Positions 1 to 7,933 are shown, counted from the first letter of the stretch. The stretch: DNA of 64,000 bases from Arthrobacter sp. B1805 (GCF_002929745.1 NZ_PJIQ01000001.1:466533-530532), one strand, 5' to 3'. The notes: generated by a model not told the origin, from the sequence alone. A program made the numbers and translations.

Positions 1-108
1 CGCGGGCGAGCTGTTCGCGAAGGAGTCGACGAAGTCGCGGACCGACGCCAGCAGCCTGACGTATCCGCGTCGATCGTCCTTCAGCCGCAGTGGCTGTTGA
101 CTTACCAT
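1..108 (-). CDS. N-terminal fragment of an unidentified protein
   Basis: A minus-strand reading frame starts with ATG at 108 and runs off the left edge (36 codons, beginning MVSQQPLRLKDDRRGYVRLL). It would be divergent from acuC. The composition looks protein-like, but the plus strand is also open here and no convincing ribosome binding site precedes the ATG. I do not recognise the family. Confidence 0.35.
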   Translation of the reverse strand, partial: MVSQQPLRLKDDRRGYVRLLASVRDFVDSFANSSPA

Positions 109-242
109 TGACGCCTGCTCTGCCCCGTTCGCTGGTCCGTGCCGCCGGAGCGGCACCGTGACCATGGCTTGTCGTTACCTGATTGTCCCTGCAGTAGTAA
201 AGCATCCCACCCCGGGGCATCGTCGAAGTATCGCGCATCGCG

Positions 243-248
243 TAGCCT
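243..248 (+). promoter_or_regulatory. -10 hexamer of a leaderless acuC promoter
   Basis: TAGCCT lies 7 bases before the ATG at 256, which would place transcription initiation at or next to the start codon. It fits the TANNNT leaderless pattern of several other genes in this window. Confidence 0.5.
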
Positions 249-255
249 TGCAGGG

Positions 256-1458
256 ATGTCTACGCGCACCGGGCCGGCGGTACCCCTCCAGGTCGTCTGG
301 GACGACTCGATGCTGGCCTACGACTTCGGTGGGCAGCATCCCATGAATCCTGAGCGCCTCCACCTGACAGCCCGGCTCGCACGCGACTGCGGTCTCCTCG
401 AGCTCGACGGAGTCAGCGTCGCCGCTCCGTCGATCGCGTCCGTCGACGATCTCGCCTCCGTGCATGACGCCGACTACATCAGTGCCGTCCGGCGGGTCAG
501 CAGCAATCCGGACCAAGCGGACGCTGCCCACGGCCTGGGCACGGAGGACAATCCCGCATTCGCGGGGATGCATGAAGCCAGCGCCCGGTTGGCCGGAGGG
601 TCGATCGGGGCGGCGGAGGCGATCATGGCGGGTACCGTCGTCCGGGCCGTCAATTTCGGTGGAGGTATGCACCACGCGGCGCGAGCGCGAGCCAGCGGCT
701 TCTGCATCTACAACGACGCCGCGGCGTCGGTCCAGCGACTGCTGGACCGAGGTGCCCAGCGTGTCCTGTACGTCGACGTCGACGCCCACCACGGGGACGG
801 CACGCAGAGTATCTTCTGGGATGACCGACGCGTGATGACGATCTCGCTCCATGAGACCGGCATGAGCCTCTTCCCCGGAACGGGCTTCGCGAACGAGACG
901 GGCGGGCCCGGAGCCGAAGGTTACGCGGTGAACGTCGCCCTGCCGACGATCGCCGGTGACTCCGCGGTCCTGCGTGCCTTCCACGCCGTCGTGCCCCAAC
1001 TCGCGGAGGCCTTCGCACCGGACGCCATCGTCAGCCAGCATGGCTGCGACTCCCACCTCGAGGACCCGCTGACCAACCTCCGGGTCAGCGTCGACGCCCA
1101 GCATGCCCTGATGCTCGGCGTACGGGATCTGGCGGACAGGTTGTGCGGCGGCCGATGGATCGCCACCGGCGGAGGCGGTTATGCCCTGGCCAGCGTGGTG
1201 CCGCGCTCATGGTCCCTCCTGGTGGCCGTCGCCGCAGGATCCCCGTTGGGGCCGCGTACCCCGGTGCCGGCGGCATGGCGGCACTACGTGCTCGAACGGC
1301 ACGGGATCGATGCTCCGGAACTCATGGGCGACGGCGCCGACACGTGGTGGCGGTCCTGGGAGATCGGCTACGACCCGAACGACGACCTGGATCGGACGGT
1401 GATGGCCACCCGCAAGGCCGTGTTCCCGTTGCACGGCCTGGACCCCTGGTTCGACTGA
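256..1458 (+). CDS. acuC: AcuC-type class I/II histone deacetylase family protein
   Basis: A 400-residue zinc-dependent deacetylase of the arginase/deacetylase fold, the family of acetoin utilisation protein AcuC, which removes acetyl groups from lysines of acetyl-CoA synthetase and other proteins in the cytosol. Visible motifs are the active-site His pair and metal-binding stretch in YVDVDAHHGDGTQ, the glycine-rich GGGMHHAARA, GFCIYND, and the C-terminal CDSHLEDPL and TGGGGY segments. Length is normal for the family. The frame is open upstream to 139, but residues before MSTRTGPAV look non-coding, and a leaderless -10 hexamer precedes the ATG at 256, so I take that start. It stands alone, followed by an ArsR-type regulator. 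Confidence 0.9.
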   Translation: MSTRTGPAVPLQVVWDDSMLAYDFGGQHPMNPERLHLTARLARDCGLLELDGVSVAAPSIASVDDLASVHDADYISAVRRVSSNPDQADAAHGLGTEDNPAFAGMHEASARLAGGSIGAAEAIMAGTVVRAVNFGGGMHHAARARASGFCIYNDAAASVQRLLDRGAQRVLYVDVDAHHGDGTQSIFWDDRRVMTISLHETGMSLFPGTGFANETGGPGAEGYAVNVALPTIAGDSAVLRAFHAVVPQLAEAFAPDAIVSQHGCDSHLEDPLTNLRVSVDAQHALMLGVRDLADRLCGGRWIATGGGGYALASVVPRSWSLLVAVAAGSPLGPRTPVPAAWRHYVLERHGIDAPELMGDGADTWWRSWEIGYDPNDDLDRTVMATRKAVFPLHGLDPWFD

Positions 1459-1495
1459 CGACTCCGGGCAGGATGCCCTGCCACGTATATATCGC

Positions 1496-1501
1496 TAGGG
1501 T
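1496..1501 (+). promoter_or_regulatory. -10 hexamer of a leaderless arsR-type promoter
   Basis: TAGGGT is followed by six bases and then the ATG at 1508. The AT-rich stretch ACGTATATATCG just upstream stands out in this GC-rich context and could be part of an operator for the regulator itself. Confidence 0.5.
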
Positions 1502-1507
1502 GGGCGA

Positions 1508-2104
1508 ATGGGAATCGATGATGTATTCGCGGTCATCGCCGAAGGAACCCGCAGGCAGATACTCGAGAACCTGCGCGACGGCGACAAAGCGGTGGGGGAG
1601 CTCGTTGTCGAGTTGCAGGTGAGTCAGCCGACGGTCTCGAAACACCTCAAGGTCCTGCGGGAAGCGGGACTGGTTTCCATGAGAGCGCAGGGCCAGAAGC
1701 GCTACTACTCCCTGGACACTGCTCCGCTGGCACTGGTCGGCCAGTGGCTCGCGGCGTTCGATCGGCAGGCTGACCAGGACCACGGAATGCCGGTCGGGAC
1801 GAACCTGCAGGATGTCGCGAACGGGGTCGAGGGCGGGAACACCACCGACACCTTCTCCGGGTCCGCCGGCGGCGCCCCCGCCGGGGCCCCCGCTGCGGAC
1901 GAACAGGACGGGACGGCGGCCGGGGGAACGGATCCGGAGCTCGCCGAGGCAGGTGTCCTGGCGGCGGCAGTCCTGGCAGGGCCCGATTCGCCCTCCGGCG
2001 CAGACGTGCAGCGGCCCCCTATCGGACGGACGATGGGCCGGGCCGCGGAACGGGCCGCCGACCTCCTGTCACAGCTACGGCGACGCCGCGATCCGTCGTC
2101 CTGA
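1508..2104 (+). CDS. ArsR/SmtB-family HTH transcriptional regulator
   Basis: A 198-residue DNA-binding protein. Residues 1-90 form a typical ArsR winged helix: EGTRRQILENL, then the recognition region QPTVSKHLKVLREAGLV and the wing RAQGQKRYYSL. There is no cysteine metal site of the ArsR/SmtB type, so it is more like the metal-independent SdpR-like group. The C-terminal ~100 residues are low-complexity, rich in Ala, Gly, Pro and Asp, and have no recognisable domain. The start is set by the leaderless hexamer at 1496-1501. Target unknown; autoregulation is plausible. Confidence 0.85.
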   Translation: MGIDDVFAVIAEGTRRQILENLRDGDKAVGELVVELQVSQPTVSKHLKVLREAGLVSMRAQGQKRYYSLDTAPLALVGQWLAAFDRQADQDHGMPVGTNLQDVANGVEGGNTTDTFSGSAGGAPAGAPAADEQDGTAAGGTDPELAEAGVLAAAVLAGPDSPSGADVQRPPIGRTMGRAAERAADLLSQLRRRRDPSS

Positions 2105-2171
2105 TCGGGGCAGAGGGGTGAACAGTGCACAGGCGGGGCGGTGCCCTTTCACTTTGGTCACAACTGCCACT

Positions 2172-2198
2172 AGGATTATCCCCTAGGCGGATAATCCT
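2172..2198. promoter_or_regulatory. Paired 9-bp pseudo-palindromes upstream of bldC (candidate operator)
   Basis: AGGATTATCC at 2172-2181 and its exact reverse complement GGATAATCCT at 2189-2198 are separated by seven bases containing CCTAGG. Each arm is itself nearly palindromic (GGATWATCC), so the site has two equivalent copies 16 bases apart. There is no T-run, so it is not a terminator. A possible promoter TTCACT-N17-TAGGAT (2148-2176) overlaps the first arm. It most likely binds a dimeric regulator controlling bldC. Confidence 0.5.
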
Positions 2199-2299
2199 TA
2201 TGCTTCAAGGCGACACGCCGAACAGTCGCTCCGGGGGTAGTCTTTCTGATGCCGGTCTCAGGGTGAGTACAGGCCTCCAAGCAAAGGAATAGTGGTGAG

Positions 2300-2512
2300 A
2301 TGGCAGACGGGAATAACTTCTCGGATGTGCAGTTTCTGACGGTCGCCGAAGTGGCGGAGCTGATGCGTGTCTCGAAGATGACCGTGTACCGGCTCGTCCA
2401 CGCAGGAGACCTTCCGGCGGTGCAGTTCGGCCGCTCCTACCGCGTTCCCGAGTCAGCAGTCCAGGAGTTCCTTCACCGCGCACAGGTCGACGGGCAGACC
2501 GAGAGCGCCTGA
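2300..2512 (+). CDS. bldC: BldC-family MerR-like DNA-binding protein
   Basis: A 70-residue single-domain winged-helix protein (excisionase/MerR fold) with TVAEVAELMRVSKMTVYRLV as the helix-turn-helix and FGRSYRVPESAVQEFL as wing plus third helix. BldC is conserved across actinobacteria. In Streptomyces it delays development by binding cooperatively to direct repeats in many promoters. Its position just upstream of bS22 is typical of Arthrobacter relatives. A weak AAAGGAA lies upstream of the ATG. Its long upstream region contains the paired pseudo-palindrome at 2172-2198. Confidence 0.95.
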   Translation: MADGNNFSDVQFLTVAEVAELMRVSKMTVYRLVHAGDLPAVQFGRSYRVPESAVQEFLHRAQVDGQTESA

Positions 2513-2704
2513 GGCGGCCGCCGTCCGGCCCGTTCTCCAAACGGATGTACCCTGTTAAGGAGCGTTTTGGGCGGGCTTCCGCCTGCTCATCTTTGTGTAT
2601 CATCTCGGCAGCTGCCACCAGGCATTCGCCGTTCGTCATCCCAGCGCGGTCCCCGGCTTCCGGCCGGAGTTCCGCTGGCAACCAAACAAGTTTGTGAGGA
2701 CTCT

Positions 2705-2803
2705 ATGGGTTCAGTAATCAAGAAGCGCCGTAAGCGGATGGCGAAGAAGAAGCACCGCAAGCTGCTTCGCAAGACGCGTCACCAGCGTCGCAACAAGAAG
2801 TAG
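2705..2803 (+). CDS. 30S ribosomal protein bS22
   Basis: A 32-residue, extremely basic protein, MGSVIKKRRKRMAKKKHRKL and on, of the AURKAIP1/COX24 family now named bS22, an extra small-subunit protein of actinobacterial ribosomes. GTGAGGA precedes the ATG at 2705 with good spacing. The frame is open further upstream, but that extension has no protein-like character, and the short form is the normal length. Confidence 0.96.
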   Translation: MGSVIKKRRKRMAKKKHRKLLRKTRHQRRNKK

Positions 2804-2940
2804 CAGGCGCCCGGCCACGAGTCGGAGCGTGCCGAACGGTCCGGATCCCAGCCCTCAGGGCATGGGAGCCGGGCCGTCGTCGTTCTCCGGAGCACGAACC
2901 CGATTCCGCGGCGTCCCGGCGCCTCGGAGCGTCAGTGGTG

Positions 2941-3753
2941 TCAGCGGCTTCTGAACCGCGAGAACCCGCGCCAGAGTCCGTAGACCGCACCGGCCACGGT
3001 GGCCACACGCAGGCCGAGGGTTGCGGCGCGGCGCCCGCTGCGGAAGTCGTAGACCGGCCAGTTGTTCGCCCTGGCATGCCTGCGGAGTTTGCTGTCCGGA
3101 TTGATCGCCACGGGATGGCCGACGACCGTCAGTAGCGGGATGTCGTTGTAGGAGTCGCTGTATCCCCAGCACCGCGCGAGGTCCAGGTTCTCCCGTTGGG
3201 CGAGATCCAGGACAGCAGCCGCCTTCGCCGGCCCGTGCAGGAAGTCACCGACGAGCTTCCCCGTGTAGAGGCCCTGGGCAACCTCGCCCACTGTGCCGAG
3301 GGCTCCGGTCAGTCCGAGGCGGCTGGAGATCACGGCCGCCACCTCCACCGGCGTCCCTGTCACGAGCCAGACCTGGCGGTTCGAGGACAGGTGCTGCTCG
3401 GCGAGTGCACGTGCACCCGGCCAGATCTTCGAGGCGATCATCTCGTCGTACACCTCCTCGCCGAGGGCGAGGATGTCCTCGTGGGCGATGCCGATGGCGA
3501 AGGCGAGGGCGGCATCACGCACCGAGTTCACGTCCGTCATGGTCTCACCGCGCATGATGAAGCGGAGTTGTTTCCACGCCAGCCCGGCGGCGAAGCGGAG
3601 GGTGAAGGCCTTGCGTTGATACATCTTGCGCGCCACGTGGAACAGGCTCGCCCCGCGCATCAGCGTGTTGTCGACGTCGAAGAAGGCGGCCTCGCCCTTA
3701 ATCTGTTCCGGATGCTCCGGGGAGGGCTTCGTGGCCCGGCTGGCGTCCGGCAT
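2941..3753 (-). CDS. HAD-superfamily subfamily IB phosphatase
   Basis: A 270-residue haloacid dehalogenase-type hydrolase, close to the SerB-like IB subfamily. Motif I is FFDVDNTLMRG, with the nucleophilic and acid/base aspartates, motif II is LVTGTP, and motif III is GYSDSYNDIPLL, which holds the magnesium aspartates. The helical cap lies between motifs I and II. Substrate is unknown; relatives dephosphorylate phosphoserine or small phosphate monoesters. The ATG at 3753 is preceded by the leaderless hexamer TAGACT, and the gene is divergent from the glutaredoxin gene. Confidence 0.88.
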   Translation of the reverse strand: MPDASRATKPSPEHPEQIKGEAAFFDVDNTLMRGASLFHVARKMYQRKAFTLRFAAGLAWKQLRFIMRGETMTDVNSVRDAALAFAIGIAHEDILALGEEVYDEMIASKIWPGARALAEQHLSSNRQVWLVTGTPVEVAAVISSRLGLTGALGTVGEVAQGLYTGKLVGDFLHGPAKAAAVLDLAQRENLDLARCWGYSDSYNDIPLLTVVGHPVAINPDSKLRRHARANNWPVYDFRSGRRAATLGLRVATVAGAVYGLWRGFSRFRSR

Positions 3754-3759
3754 GATCCG

Positions 3760-3765
3760 AGTCTA
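3760..3765 (-). promoter_or_regulatory. -10 hexamer of a leaderless promoter for the HAD phosphatase
   Basis: On the minus strand TAGACT is followed by six bases and then the ATG whose first base is 3753. Confidence 0.55.
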
Positions 3766-3836
3766 GTCATGCGTCCTTCCCACCTGCTCCCCGGCACAGC
3801 AATGCCGCGGAAGTGCCCCCCGGGGTGCCGCCGAAG

Positions 3837-3842
3837 TACGGT
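3837..3842 (+). promoter_or_regulatory. -10 hexamer of a leaderless promoter for the glutaredoxin-like gene
   Basis: TACGGT, then six bases (GGAAGC), then the ATG at 3849. GGAAG could alternatively be read as a very close ribosome binding site. Confidence 0.5.
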
Positions 3843-3848
3843 GGAAGC

Positions 3849-4106
3849 ATGCAGACCCCGACGGACTCGCCCGGTGCCGGCGTCGTGCTCCTCACCCGGC
3901 CCGAGTGCCATCTCTGCGAGGACGCGCGGAGTGTCGTGGCACGGGTGGCGGCTGAACTCGGCGTCGATTGGCAGGAGCTGTCGGTGACCGAGGCGCCGGG
4001 TCTCGGTGCCCGGTTCGCGGAGGAGTTGCCCGTCCTCTTCATCGACGGCGTACAGCGCGACTTCTGGTCCATCGACGAAGCGAGGCTGCGCAGGTTGCTG
4101 GCCTGA
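3849..4106 (+). CDS. Glutaredoxin family protein
   Basis: An 85-residue single-domain thioredoxin-fold protein: a beta strand VVLLTRPECHLC with a CxxC redox pair at about residues 19-22, a following helix, the cis-proline region ELPVLFIDG, and a final helix. It resembles DUF836/glutaredoxin-like proteins encoded next to rex in actinobacteria. The likely role is cytosolic thiol-disulfide exchange. I set the start at MQTPTDSPG because the in-frame upstream residues are not protein-like and a -10 hexamer sits six bases upstream. Confidence 0.87.
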   Translation: MQTPTDSPGAGVVLLTRPECHLCEDARSVVARVAAELGVDWQELSVTEAPGLGARFAEELPVLFIDGVQRDFWSIDEARLRRLLA

Positions 4107-4270
4107 AACGCTCCGTACCGGATGACAGGGCAGTGCTGCACTGTCCGATCAGCCGGCTTGGAGGCGCCGCGTGGTCGGCATAAAGTGGTGGTACTTCCGC
4201 CCCCGACGCCGGGATCACGGATCCGCTGTTCCGGACCGGGTGCGGCGGTGCTATCGACGGAGCGACGACA

Positions 4271-4972
4271 GTGACAACGCCGGACATGCCAGGCCTTCAT
4301 CCCGTAGGCGATCCCGCGCGCCACATACCGCCTGCGTCCGTAGCCCGCCTGACCATCTACGTACGGGCACTCAATTCGCTGTTGGCCGAGGGCATCGAGC
4401 GTGTCTCCTCGGACGAACTCGCCGACGCAGCCGGCGTGAATTCCCCGATGCTGCGCAAGGACCTCTCCTATCTGGGGTCCTACGGCACGCGTGGGGTCGG
4501 CTATGACGTGCAGTACCTCAACCGGCAGATCTCCGCAGCCCTGGGGCTGACACTGGACTGGCGCGTCGCCATCATCGGAGCGGGAAACCTCGGCCGCGCG
4601 CTGGCCGGCTACTCGGGGTTCGTGTCGCGCGGGTTCGAGATCGTGGCGCTCTTCGATGCTGACCAGCTCGTCGTCGGGTCAGAGGTCGGGTACCTCCGCG
4701 TCAGTTCGGTCGGTGATCTCGAGACGGTGCTGGAACGTACGCGCACCAACATGGCTGTTCTCTCAGTCCCCGCGGCGGTCGCGCAGGAGCTGTGCGACCG
4801 TCTCGTCGCGGCGGGCATCTCGAGCATCCTGAGTTTCGCGCCCGTGGTGCTCCAGGTTCCGCCGCACGTGCAGGTGCGGAAGGTGGACATGTCCACGGAA
4901 CTGCAGATCCTCGCCTATCACGCGCAAAGGGCGCAGGAGCCGGACCTCGGTCCGATCTCCCGCGCCCAGTAG
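4271..4972 (+). CDS. rex: Redox-sensing transcriptional repressor Rex
   Basis: A 233-residue NAD(H)-responsive repressor. An N-terminal winged helix (LTIYVRALNSLLAEG, VSSDELADAAGVNSPMLRKD) is followed by the typical LSYLGSYGTRGVGYDV and a Rossmann domain with GAGNLGRAL for NADH binding. Rex represses respiratory and fermentation genes until the NADH/NAD ratio rises. The start is a GTG with CGGAGCG upstream. I did not find a clear TTGTGA-type Rex operator next to it. In related genomes hemA often follows rex; here an unrelated minus-strand membrane protein gene does. Confidence 0.96.
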   Translation: MTTPDMPGLHPVGDPARHIPPASVARLTIYVRALNSLLAEGIERVSSDELADAAGVNSPMLRKDLSYLGSYGTRGVGYDVQYLNRQISAALGLTLDWRVAIIGAGNLGRALAGYSGFVSRGFEIVALFDADQLVVGSEVGYLRVSSVGDLETVLERTRTNMAVLSVPAAVAQELCDRLVAAGISSILSFAPVVLQVPPHVQVRKVDMSTELQILAYHAQRAQEPDLGPISRAQ

Positions 4973-4988
4973 GTTCGCGGCGGTAGAT

Positions 4989-5654
4989 TCAGTAGCCCAG
5001 CTTCTGCGGGGCGAAGTAGGGGCGCGCGGGCTTGAGGTAGGTCATGATGACTCCGGCGAGGCCGAGGACCATCACGATGACACCCAGGGCCGTCGAGACC
5101 ACCGGTGTCTCCGGCATCGACTGCCCGCTGGCTTCGGCTGCCTGGGTCGCCAGCGGCAGCAGCAGGAGTCCGCCGAGCACGAAGAGCGCGTTCAGGGTCG
5201 CCAGCACGGTCGCGGTGATGCGCGCCCAGTTCTGGCCCTTGCGGATGAAGATCGCGAGGACGACGTAGACCGCAGCGAAGAGGACGGCGAAGACGAGGCC
5301 GACCACCACGCCGACTGAAGCACCCGGCAGGTCCGGCACCTCGGCCGTCAGGGCCGAGATGATCGAGGACAGCAGCGTCAGGACGCCGGCGGCGAGGATC
5401 AGGTAGTAGGCACGCTCGACCTCACGGGGTGCGGGGCCCTTCCCGCTCGCGTCGGGATCACCGCCGGAGGTCGGATAGGCGTAGCCCGAGGGCTGGGCGG
5501 CCTGGTAGCCGTACTGGCCCCCGTCGTTCTGCTGCCCGTAGGGGCGGGGCTGGCCGGACTGGTGGTCCGGGCCCTGGCTGCCGCCGTTCGCGCCGGCGGG
5601 ATTCCAAGCCGGCCCGCTGCCCTGTCCGTTCGGGTTGTCCTGTGGCGTGCTCAT
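4989..5654 (-). CDS. Four-helix membrane protein with Pro/Gln/Gly-rich N-terminus
   Basis: A 221-residue protein of unknown function. The first ~85 residues are a disordered cytosolic segment rich in Pro, Gln, Gly and Asn with YGQQ and YGYQ repeats. Four transmembrane helices follow (around YLILAAGVLTLLSSII, VVVGLVFAVLFAAVYVVLA, ATVLATLNALFVLGGLLLL and STALGVIVMVLGLAGVIM) with a short tail ending APQKLGY. GGAGG precedes the ATG at 5654. The architecture is common in actinobacterial membrane proteins, but I cannot assign a role. Confidence 0.75.
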   Translation of the reverse strand: MSTPQDNPNGQGSGPAWNPAGANGGSQGPDHQSGQPRPYGQQNDGGQYGYQAAQPSGYAYPTSGGDPDASGKGPAPREVERAYYLILAAGVLTLLSSIISALTAEVPDLPGASVGVVVGLVFAVLFAAVYVVLAIFIRKGQNWARITATVLATLNALFVLGGLLLLPLATQAAEASGQSMPETPVVSTALGVIVMVLGLAGVIMTYLKPARPYFAPQKLGY

Positions 5655-5781
5655 TGCGGCGTCCTCCGTTGATCTGATGCGGTCATCCTGCGCTGGTGCC
5701 CCCATGGACGTACCCGGCGTGGATGTGGTCCCTGTCAGCCTAGTTCGTCGCGTCGCGGCGGGCACAGTGCTTAACGCCGGC

Positions 5782-5812
5782 GGCCGGCGTCGTCCTCGGG
5801 ACGACGCCGGCC
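5782..5812 (-). terminator. Strong hairpin after yceI
   Basis: A perfect 14-bp stem (GGCCGGCGTCGTCC at 5782-5795 and its reverse complement at 5799-5812) encloses a three-base loop. It lies 39 bases past the yceI stop and before the next minus-strand gene. There is no U-run, as is usual for actinobacterial terminators. Confidence 0.8.
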
Positions 5813-5850
5813 GAGAGGCAGGCCGAAGGCGGTCTGCGTGGCGCGGCGGA

Positions 5851-6408
5851 TCAGACCGTGGCGACGGCGGGAGCCACGAAAGCGGCTTCGATGGTGATGG
5901 TCACCTTGTCACCGACGAGGACGCCACCGGCTTCGAGGGCGGCGTTCCAGGTCAGGCCGAAATCCTTGCGGGAGATGGTGGTCGATGCCGAGACACCTGC
6001 GCGGGTCGCTCCGAAGGGATCGACGGCGACACCGTTGAATTCGGCGTCGAGCACCACGGACTTGGTGATCCCGCGGATGGTCAGGTCTCCGTGGATCTTG
6101 TAGGTTTCGCCCGAGCCCTCGTGGGAGGTGGAGACGAAGGTGATCTCGGGGAACTCCTCGACGTCGAAGAAGTCGGCGCCCTTGACGTGGGCGTCGCGGT
6201 TCTCGTCGCCCGAGGTGAAGGACGCGGTCTTGATGGTGGCCGTGATGTTCGAGTCCTCGAGCGAGGAGCCGACGGTGAGGGAGGCGTCGACATCCTTGAA
6301 CGAGCCGCGCACCTTGCTGATGCCGGCGTGACGGACGCTGAATCCGACCTCGCTGTGAGCGGGGTCGAAGGACCAGGTGCCGGAGGTGAGGCCTGAGGGG
6401 ACAGTCAT
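5851..6408 (-). CDS. YceI family lipid-binding protein
   Basis: A 185-residue YceI-like lipocalin-type beta barrel, a family that binds polyisoprenoid chains. Recognisable parts are GTWSFDPAHSEVGFSVRHAG, VRGSFKDVDA, KGADFFDVEEFPEITF, GDLTIRGITKSVVLDAEF and ISRKDFGLTWN. There is no signal peptide, so this copy is probably cytosolic, as in many actinobacterial members. CAGGAGAAC lies just before the ATG at 6408; the longer frame upstream is not credible. Confidence 0.92.
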   Translation of the reverse strand: MTVPSGLTSGTWSFDPAHSEVGFSVRHAGISKVRGSFKDVDASLTVGSSLEDSNITATIKTASFTSGDENRDAHVKGADFFDVEEFPEITFVSTSHEGSGETYKIHGDLTIRGITKSVVLDAEFNGVAVDPFGATRAGVSASTTISRKDFGLTWNAALEAGGVLVGDKVTITIEAAFVAPAVATV

Positions 6409-6577
6409 GATGTTCTCCTGGAAGAGTGGGTGGCGAATGCTTACGGGGTGTAGAAGCATGCGTATGCATGTTTTATTCCACACATCGCTCAAATGTTCAA
6501 CCAAAGTGACGTCGGAGGTCGAGCGCGCCGCTCAGGCCGATTCGCCGAGCCGCGGGCACATGCGAGAAACTGGGACC

Positions 6578-7255
6578 ATGCAGCGATCAACCGTCCACCT
6601 GGTGCGCCATGGTGAGGTCCACAACCCGGAGGGGGTCCTCTACGGCAGGCTTCCCGAGTTCCACCTCTCCGACCTCGGCCGGCGGATGGCCGCACAGATG
6701 GCCGGGTACTTCGTGCAGCGACGCGACGAAGGCGCGAACATCGTGCATCTCGTAGCCTCCCCGCTGACCAGGGCACAGGAGACGGCGCAGCCCGTAGCCG
6801 ATGCGCTCGCACTCACGATCTCCACCGACGAGCGCATCATCGAGGCGGAGAACCGCTTCGAAGGCATGTCGAGGATCAAGAGCAGGCTCCGCCAGCCGCG
6901 GTACTGGCCCCTCCTCGTCAACCCGTTCCTCCCCTCATGGGGCGAGCCCTACAACCAGCAGGTCGAGCGGGTCATGGCTGGAGTGCACGATGCCCGCCGG
7001 CGCGCTGTCGAGCTGGCCGGGCCGGACGCGGTGGACCGGCCCGCCGAGGCGATCCTCATCAGTCACCAGCTACCCATCTGGGTGACGCGACTGGCCGCCG
7101 AGCACCGCCGCCTGTGGCACGATCCGCGTCAGCGTGAATGCACCCTCACGTCGGTCACCTCGCTCGATTTCGACGGCGACGTCATCACGCGCGTGCGGTA
7201 CGCGGAGCCGAGCGCCGATCTCCTGCCCGGTGCGGCGAATGTCCCCGGGGCGTAA
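6578..7255 (+). CDS. Histidine phosphatase family protein
   Basis: A 225-residue phosphoglycerate-mutase-like phosphatase. The phosphohistidine motif is VHLVRHGEVHNP, followed by LSDLGRRMA, the second-arginine region SPLTRAQETA, and the second active-site histidine in LISHQLPIW. The substrate cannot be told from sequence. The ATG at 6578 directly precedes the conserved first strand; an in-frame ATG at 6560 is an alternative. It ends just before the cytochrome c maturation operon and may be read from a separate promoter. Confidence 0.85.
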   Translation: MQRSTVHLVRHGEVHNPEGVLYGRLPEFHLSDLGRRMAAQMAGYFVQRRDEGANIVHLVASPLTRAQETAQPVADALALTISTDERIIEAENRFEGMSRIKSRLRQPRYWPLLVNPFLPSWGEPYNQQVERVMAGVHDARRRAVELAGPDAVDRPAEAILISHQLPIWVTRLAAEHRRLWHDPRQRECTLTSVTSLDFDGDVITRVRYAEPSADLLPGAANVPGA

Positions 7256-7276
7256 TAGAATTACTACACGTCGTAG
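7256..7276 (+). promoter_or_regulatory. Candidate promoter and dyad operator of the cytochrome c maturation operon
   Basis: TAGAAT at 7256-7261 is a good -10 hexamer, directly followed by CTAC-N5-GTAG (7264-7276), a dyad that would overlap the transcription start of resA. It resembles BlaI-type operators, but the half-site spacing is one base longer than I recall for those. Confidence 0.4.
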
Positions 7277-7294
7277 AAATCAAGGGAAGAAGCC

Positions 7295-7912
7295 GTGACC
7301 GCAACCGCCCGTCCCACGAACCGCCGACGCCTGCTCAGGCTGGCGGCGCTGGCCTTCGCCGTGCCGGTCTCCCTCGTGATGACGTCGTGCACGGCAGAGG
7401 ATCCGCTGGCCCAGCAGGCAGCGGCGGGCGACGGCAAGAACTACATCGCAGGCGACGGCTCGGTCACCGAATACGCCGAGTCGGACCGCGGTCAGCCCGT
7501 CGAGGTATCGGGCACGCTGTTCGACGGAACGCCGGTCTCCAGTGCCGACTGGGACGACCAGGTGACGGTCCTGAACTTCTGGTACGCGTCCTGTGCGCCG
7601 TGCCGGGAAGAAGCCCCTGATCTCGTGTCGCTCCACGACGAGTACACGCCACAGGGTGCCGCGTTCTACGGCGTGAACATCCGCGACGAGCGGGCGACCG
7701 CCGAGGCGTTCGAGCGCAGCTTCGGCATCCCGTACCAGAGCTTCGACGACAAGGACGGCGGCGTCCTGCTCGACATGACGCAGTACGTGCCACCGCAGGC
7801 CGTGCCCACGACGATCGTGCTCGACCGCGAAGGGCGCGTGTCTGCCAGGATCCTCGGGCTCGCCGACCGCGGCACCCTCAAGGCCCTGATCACCGATGCC
7901 CTCGCCGAGTAG
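7295..7912 (+). CDS. resA: TlpA/ResA-type thiol-disulfide reductase, lipoprotein
   Basis: A 205-residue extracytoplasmic thioredoxin-like protein that reduces the CXXCH disulfide of apocytochrome c. It has an arginine-rich n-region (NRRRLLRLAALAF), a lipobox ending VMTSC at about residues 29-33, and the active site WYASCAPCREEAPDL. The cis-proline stretch is VPPQAVPTTIVLD. GGGAAGAAG precedes the GTG start. It is the first gene of the resA-ccdA-resB-ccsB operon and would be recharged by CcdA. Confidence 0.92.
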   Translation: MTATARPTNRRRLLRLAALAFAVPVSLVMTSCTAEDPLAQQAAAGDGKNYIAGDGSVTEYAESDRGQPVEVSGTLFDGTPVSSADWDDQVTVLNFWYASCAPCREEAPDLVSLHDEYTPQGAAFYGVNIRDERATAEAFERSFGIPYQSFDDKDGGVLLDMTQYVPPQAVPTTIVLDREGRVSARILGLADRGTLKALITDALAE

Positions 7913-7933
7913 CGCGTTGCTCGCGCCGCGCCC

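Noticed and set aside
139..255. Longer N-terminus for acuC
   Set aside because: The 39 extra residues are not protein-like, and a leaderless promoter hexamer sits just before the ATG at 256.
4107..4270. Rex operator upstream of rex
   Set aside because: No TTGTGA-N6-TCACAA-like palindrome is visible in this gap.
7264..7276. Calling the resA dyad a BlaI operator
   Set aside because: BlaI sites as I remember them have four bases between CTAC and GTAG; here there are five, so the identity is not supported.
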